Below are positions 61,201 to 64,000 of a stretch of 64,000 nucleotides of DNA, one piece after another. A program made the translations under genes and the position numbers. Where the stretch lies: assembly GCF_026914265.1 (NCBI RefSeq), contig NC_069126.1, positions 23,351,473 to 23,415,472 of the forward strand, given 5' to 3'. Source of the DNA: Mya arenaria (lineage: Eukaryota; Mollusca; Bivalvia; Myida; Myidae). How positions within the stretch are numbered: the first letter of the stretch is position 1; every line of letters begins with the position of its first letter. The notes beneath the pieces were generated by a model. It saw only the letters and a list, made by a program, of their open reading frames with translations. It searched no databases and was not told the DNA's origin.

Positions 61201-63974
61201 GAGGACATCAACCAAGCCAAAGACAAACCAAGAAATCAGGTTCTGAATTTTCTTCTTACCAAAGAAATGTAGACTTCTCTAGACGTCCTGAAAGTTCCGA
61301 CTTCCGTGAAGATCAAGGTCGTCAGAGCGATCGCAGTTATCCCCAGTTCCCTGACGATCAAATGTTTTATGACGACCGGGGATATCCTGATATTCCACAG
61401 TTCCAGGATGGTGCATACAGGCAGGGTGACGAGTATGATCCGACATATCAAAACTACCCAGAGGATTTAGGCGAACCATATCACCAAGGTGGATATCCAA
61501 CGTCCTCATTTCCGGAAGGTTCACACCATTCATATGAAGAATCAGGCGATCCATATCACCAGGGTGTATATCCAACGTCGTCCTATTCGGGAGATCCACA
61601 ATCTTCATATAAACAACAAGGCGATCCATATCACCAGGGTGGATATTCAAGGCCGCCCTTTTCGGGAGATTCACAATCTTCATATAAACAACCAGGCGAT
61701 CCATATCACCAGGGTGGATATTCAAGGCCGCCCTATTCGGGAGATTCACAACCTTCATATAAACAACCAGGCGATCCATATCACCAGGGTGGATATTCAA
61801 GGCCGCCCTATTCGGGAGATCCACAATCTTCATATAAACAACCAGGCGATCCATATCACCAGGGTGGATATTCAAGGCCGCCCTTTTCGGGAGATTCACA
61901 ATCTTCATATAAACAATCAGGCGATCCATATCACCAGGGTGGATATTCAAGGCCGCCCTTTTCGGGAGATTCACAATCTTCATATAAACAAGGACATTCA
62001 AGGTCAGACAACACAGGGAACTCCCTACACCAACAGGGATATTCTGGGTCATCTACCCAGGTAGAGTTAAAGGCGTCCAATTTCCAACGTTATTCCAGAT
62101 CCCAGTACCCTAGTGGGAGCTTTGGTAGCCAGGGAGAAGGATCTTACCAACAACGATATCCAGCCATTACGGAGGAAGAACTTCTTCAGGACGATACGCC
62201 AGCATATGATGATATTCCCTACGCCTTGATAATCGCTGGCCACATTAGCGAGAAACAGTTGAGGATTGCTAAATTGAAACAGGAGCAGAAAAATCTGCTT
62301 GAAAGGATTCAGACGCAATATAAAGAAACAACTTTTGTCACGCAAAATCAAACAGAACGCGATAAAAATCATGGACATCAAAGACAAATAAATGTTGGCA
62401 ATAGAGAACGGGAGACTGGAGAGCTAAAGAACGTTGTAGGCGATGATGAGACCGAAATAACACATAGAGAAGAAAACGACATAGATGACATAGCAAAGAA
62501 CAATTTAAAGAAGGAAGAGCTCCCCAAAGAAAAGGCACAACTATCTGGAAACAATACATCGTACAATAGCCATTACAAGCAAGACATGAGGTCTGTCGCG
62601 GAAGATGAGGTTGCAAAAGACGAAAAGTCATCTGGAGAAAGAGTCACCACACCTGGAAATGAACGAGCTTCCACGGGTAGTGTTGGTCTGACACCAGTGT
62701 CTTCCATGCCACATTCTCTCCCTCCGTCTGATACAATGGGAACAATGGGAGGGAGCGCCAATATGACAAAGCATAAAAACAAAACTCAACAAGGACAATT
62801 AAAGCCTTCGTTGAGCGAGTCTCGGGATGACTCAAGTGATGATGATGTTGTTCCAACTGCGATGGAAACCCTGAGAAAAGGGAATAAAACTTCAGAAGAG
62901 GAAAAGTCATCTGGAGAAACAACCACACAACAACAAAGTCGACGAGGTTTCACAGCTAGTATTGGTCTGACACCAGTGTCTGCCCGACCACCATCTGTCC
63001 CTCCGTCTGATACAATGGGAACAACAGGAGGTAGCAACAAAATGACAAAGAATAAGAACAAAAATCTAACTCCTTCGAGGTCAACTGGCCAACGTAACAA
63101 AAATGGCGACAAAGAAGAACACGCACAGGGTCAACGCATGCTCTTGGTTTTTTCCTTTGATCCGCTTGATAATGAAGACAAGAAAGACGCCGGCGCAAAG
63201 GATGAGGATAAAGGGTCACCCGGATTTAGTGTAGTAATTGCAATGGGGAGATCCGCAAAGAGTCACCATAGGGCGTTCGAGCAACTCAGACATTCCAAGA
63301 GCGGCGCTCAACCCTATTGTGCAGGTAACATTTTATTCAACTTAATTCAACATTTTATTGCATTAAACATATCAGACATGTTTATAGCAAATACAAAATG
63401 CATACATGTGCAAGGCATGGATTTAGACACGAATTGTTTTAACAGAAGAGCAGAATGTTTGTTTATGGACACAAACAAAAACATAATTATTAGTTTCTTA
63501 AGATGTTTGCATAGTATATAAAATTTGATATAGTGGGGCTATGCATTTACATGAATTTAGATATAAAAAATGATGCGTTTAAGATCACTTTTAAATACCA
63601 TTTGAGCTTGGTATCATATTTTTGTGTGAAATGAGTAATCGCAAAATTTGGATTGAAACATGATTTCTAAAGCTGCAAAAAGGAATGTTTAGGACATGGC
63701 ATGATCCCAATTGGTTTATTTAAAAAATGCGCTTTTCCCCGTTACTCGAACCTAATATTTTTGTGCTATGTAAAATATACTATATTTCGGCATTTTAATG
63801 TCTATGACAAATCAACGTATAAATTATTCAGGTTGCGGTCGGCGGGACTGTCGAGGAGAAAACCTACGTGCAATGAGGGCCCTGATCACGTGTGCCCAAA
63901 AGGAGGGTTATGAGGTGCGGGATGTCGTCCCTGACGGGAATTGCATGTTCGCCGCTGTTATCGATCAACTAGAG
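58237..63974 (+). CDS. OTU-domain protein with Cys-rich N-terminus and 25-residue repeats (5' part; continues beyond window)
   Basis: A predicted ubiquitin-directed cysteine protease, by homology only. Exons: 58237-58308, 59643-59736, 60003-60077, 60925-63324, 63832-63974, then a donor (GTGAAT). All phases join. The ATG follows an in-frame TAG. Residues 1-50 have C5, C8, C19, C22, C27, C30, C47 and C49, mostly CxxC pairs (CPVCHK, CLSC), suggesting zinc binding. Residues 57-880 are low-complexity and charged. Residues 263-437 are seven 25-residue GDPYHQGGYSRPP repeats. A longer motif (EEKSSGE, GLTPVS, PPSDTMGT, KNKN) occurs twice, near 640 and 740. Residues about 895-928 begin the OTU domain, with EGYEVRDVVPDGNCMFAAV; Asp915 and nucleophile Cys918 are present. 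The catalytic His lies past the window edge. Exons 1-2 are less certain than 3-5. Confidence 0.8.
58801..58972. repeat. Dispersed repeat (partner at 12461)
   Basis: CAGCCAATGGAATTGCAGAT, AGGTCCGCCTACTG and GTCAGAGTTTGCGTAAG appear in the same order as at 12461-12626. It lies in the first intron of the OTU gene. Confidence 0.6.
59108..59400. repeat. Poly-G / poly-C block and GC-rich repeat remnant
   Basis: A G run of about 11 and a C run of about 13 (59116-59145) are separated by TTACCCGGCG and could pair with each other. Downstream, GGGAGGGGCG and ATACGCCCCTACGTTACGCC resemble ends of a degraded inverted-repeat element. It lies in intron 1 of the OTU gene. Confidence 0.4.
61470..61994 (+). 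repeat. Seven 75-bp coding tandem repeats in the OTU gene
   Basis: Seven in-frame 75-bp units encode 25 residues each (GDPYHQGGYSRPPFSGDSQS plus SYKQP). The first two units are variant (PTSSF, PTSSY). The last five are almost identical in DNA, including at third codon positions, which points to recent expansion or homogenisation. The repeat also leaves the minus strand open for 257 codons, which is a shadow. Confidence 0.95.
63325..63831 (+). other. Intron 4 of the OTU gene
   Basis: Donor CAG|GTAACA and acceptor TTATTCAG|GTTGCGG. Reading through the donor gives 66 more codons of AT-rich sequence with no domain before a stop. Splicing instead joins G|GT to TGC-GGT and continues into the OTU motif, so the spliced reading is preferred. 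Confidence 0.75.
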
Positions 63975-64000
63975 GTGAATTACAATGATGCTTTTTTTCA

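Noticed and set aside
61279..62052. 257-codon minus-strand open frame with repeats of MKIVNLP and HPGDMDRL
   Set aside because: It is the antisense of the in-frame 75-bp coding repeat of the OTU gene. A 75-bp period keeps any open frame open, and the plus-strand reading is the one supported by splicing and the OTU motif. A similar plus-frame shadow (61489-62064) is rejected for the same reason.

Overview
The window is nuclear DNA from an animal. It is AT-rich and low in gene density. Genes are split by GT-AG introns, and intergenic DNA is full of short inverted-repeat elements, minisatellites, LINE remnants and a tRNA-derived SINE. The repeat types and gene families suggest a lophotrochozoan, most likely a bivalve mollusc. 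That assignment rests on family recognition only. There is no bacterial-style operon, CRISPR array or viral gene.

Two intact cytochrome P450 paralogues lie head to head. P450-A is on the minus strand (13824 to 1554) and P450-B on the plus strand (40117 to 47774). Each has seven coding exons of identical length (552, 213, 118, 178, 91, 128 and 211 nt), giving 496 residues. A third, dead copy (P450-C, about 52545-55100, plus strand) keeps parts of exons 1, 5, 6 and 7 and has lost exons 2-4. It sits in a degraded duplicate of the P450-B block (about 49.65-55.1 kb). Both intact proteins keep the heme-Cys and ExxR motifs but have unusual I-helix and C-helix motifs. Just upstream of exon 5 all three loci carry copies of a minisatellite whose 68-bp unit includes the exon 5 splice acceptor itself.

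Between the two intact P450s, 20571-35402 is a direct tandem duplication of a 7-8 kb segment with no recognised gene. Each copy has its own homogenised 23-bp minisatellite. One transposon (23632-24069) is present only in the first copy, so the second copy preserves the empty site.

The right end (58237 to the window edge) holds the 5' part of a multi-exon gene. It encodes a Cys-rich, probably metal-binding N-terminus, a long disordered region with seven 25-residue Tyr/Gly/Gln/Ser/Pro repeats, and the start of an OTU-type cysteine protease (deubiquitinase-like) domain cut by the window edge.

Much of the rest is mobile-element debris: several MITE families (two with clear target-site duplications and empty paralogous sites), two degenerate LINE reverse transcriptases (18.7-19.9 kb, and inside intron 4 of P450-B), a 291-bp tRNA-derived SINE with 12-bp target-site duplications, and local tandem arrays. 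The P450 and OTU genes have no visible functional link.
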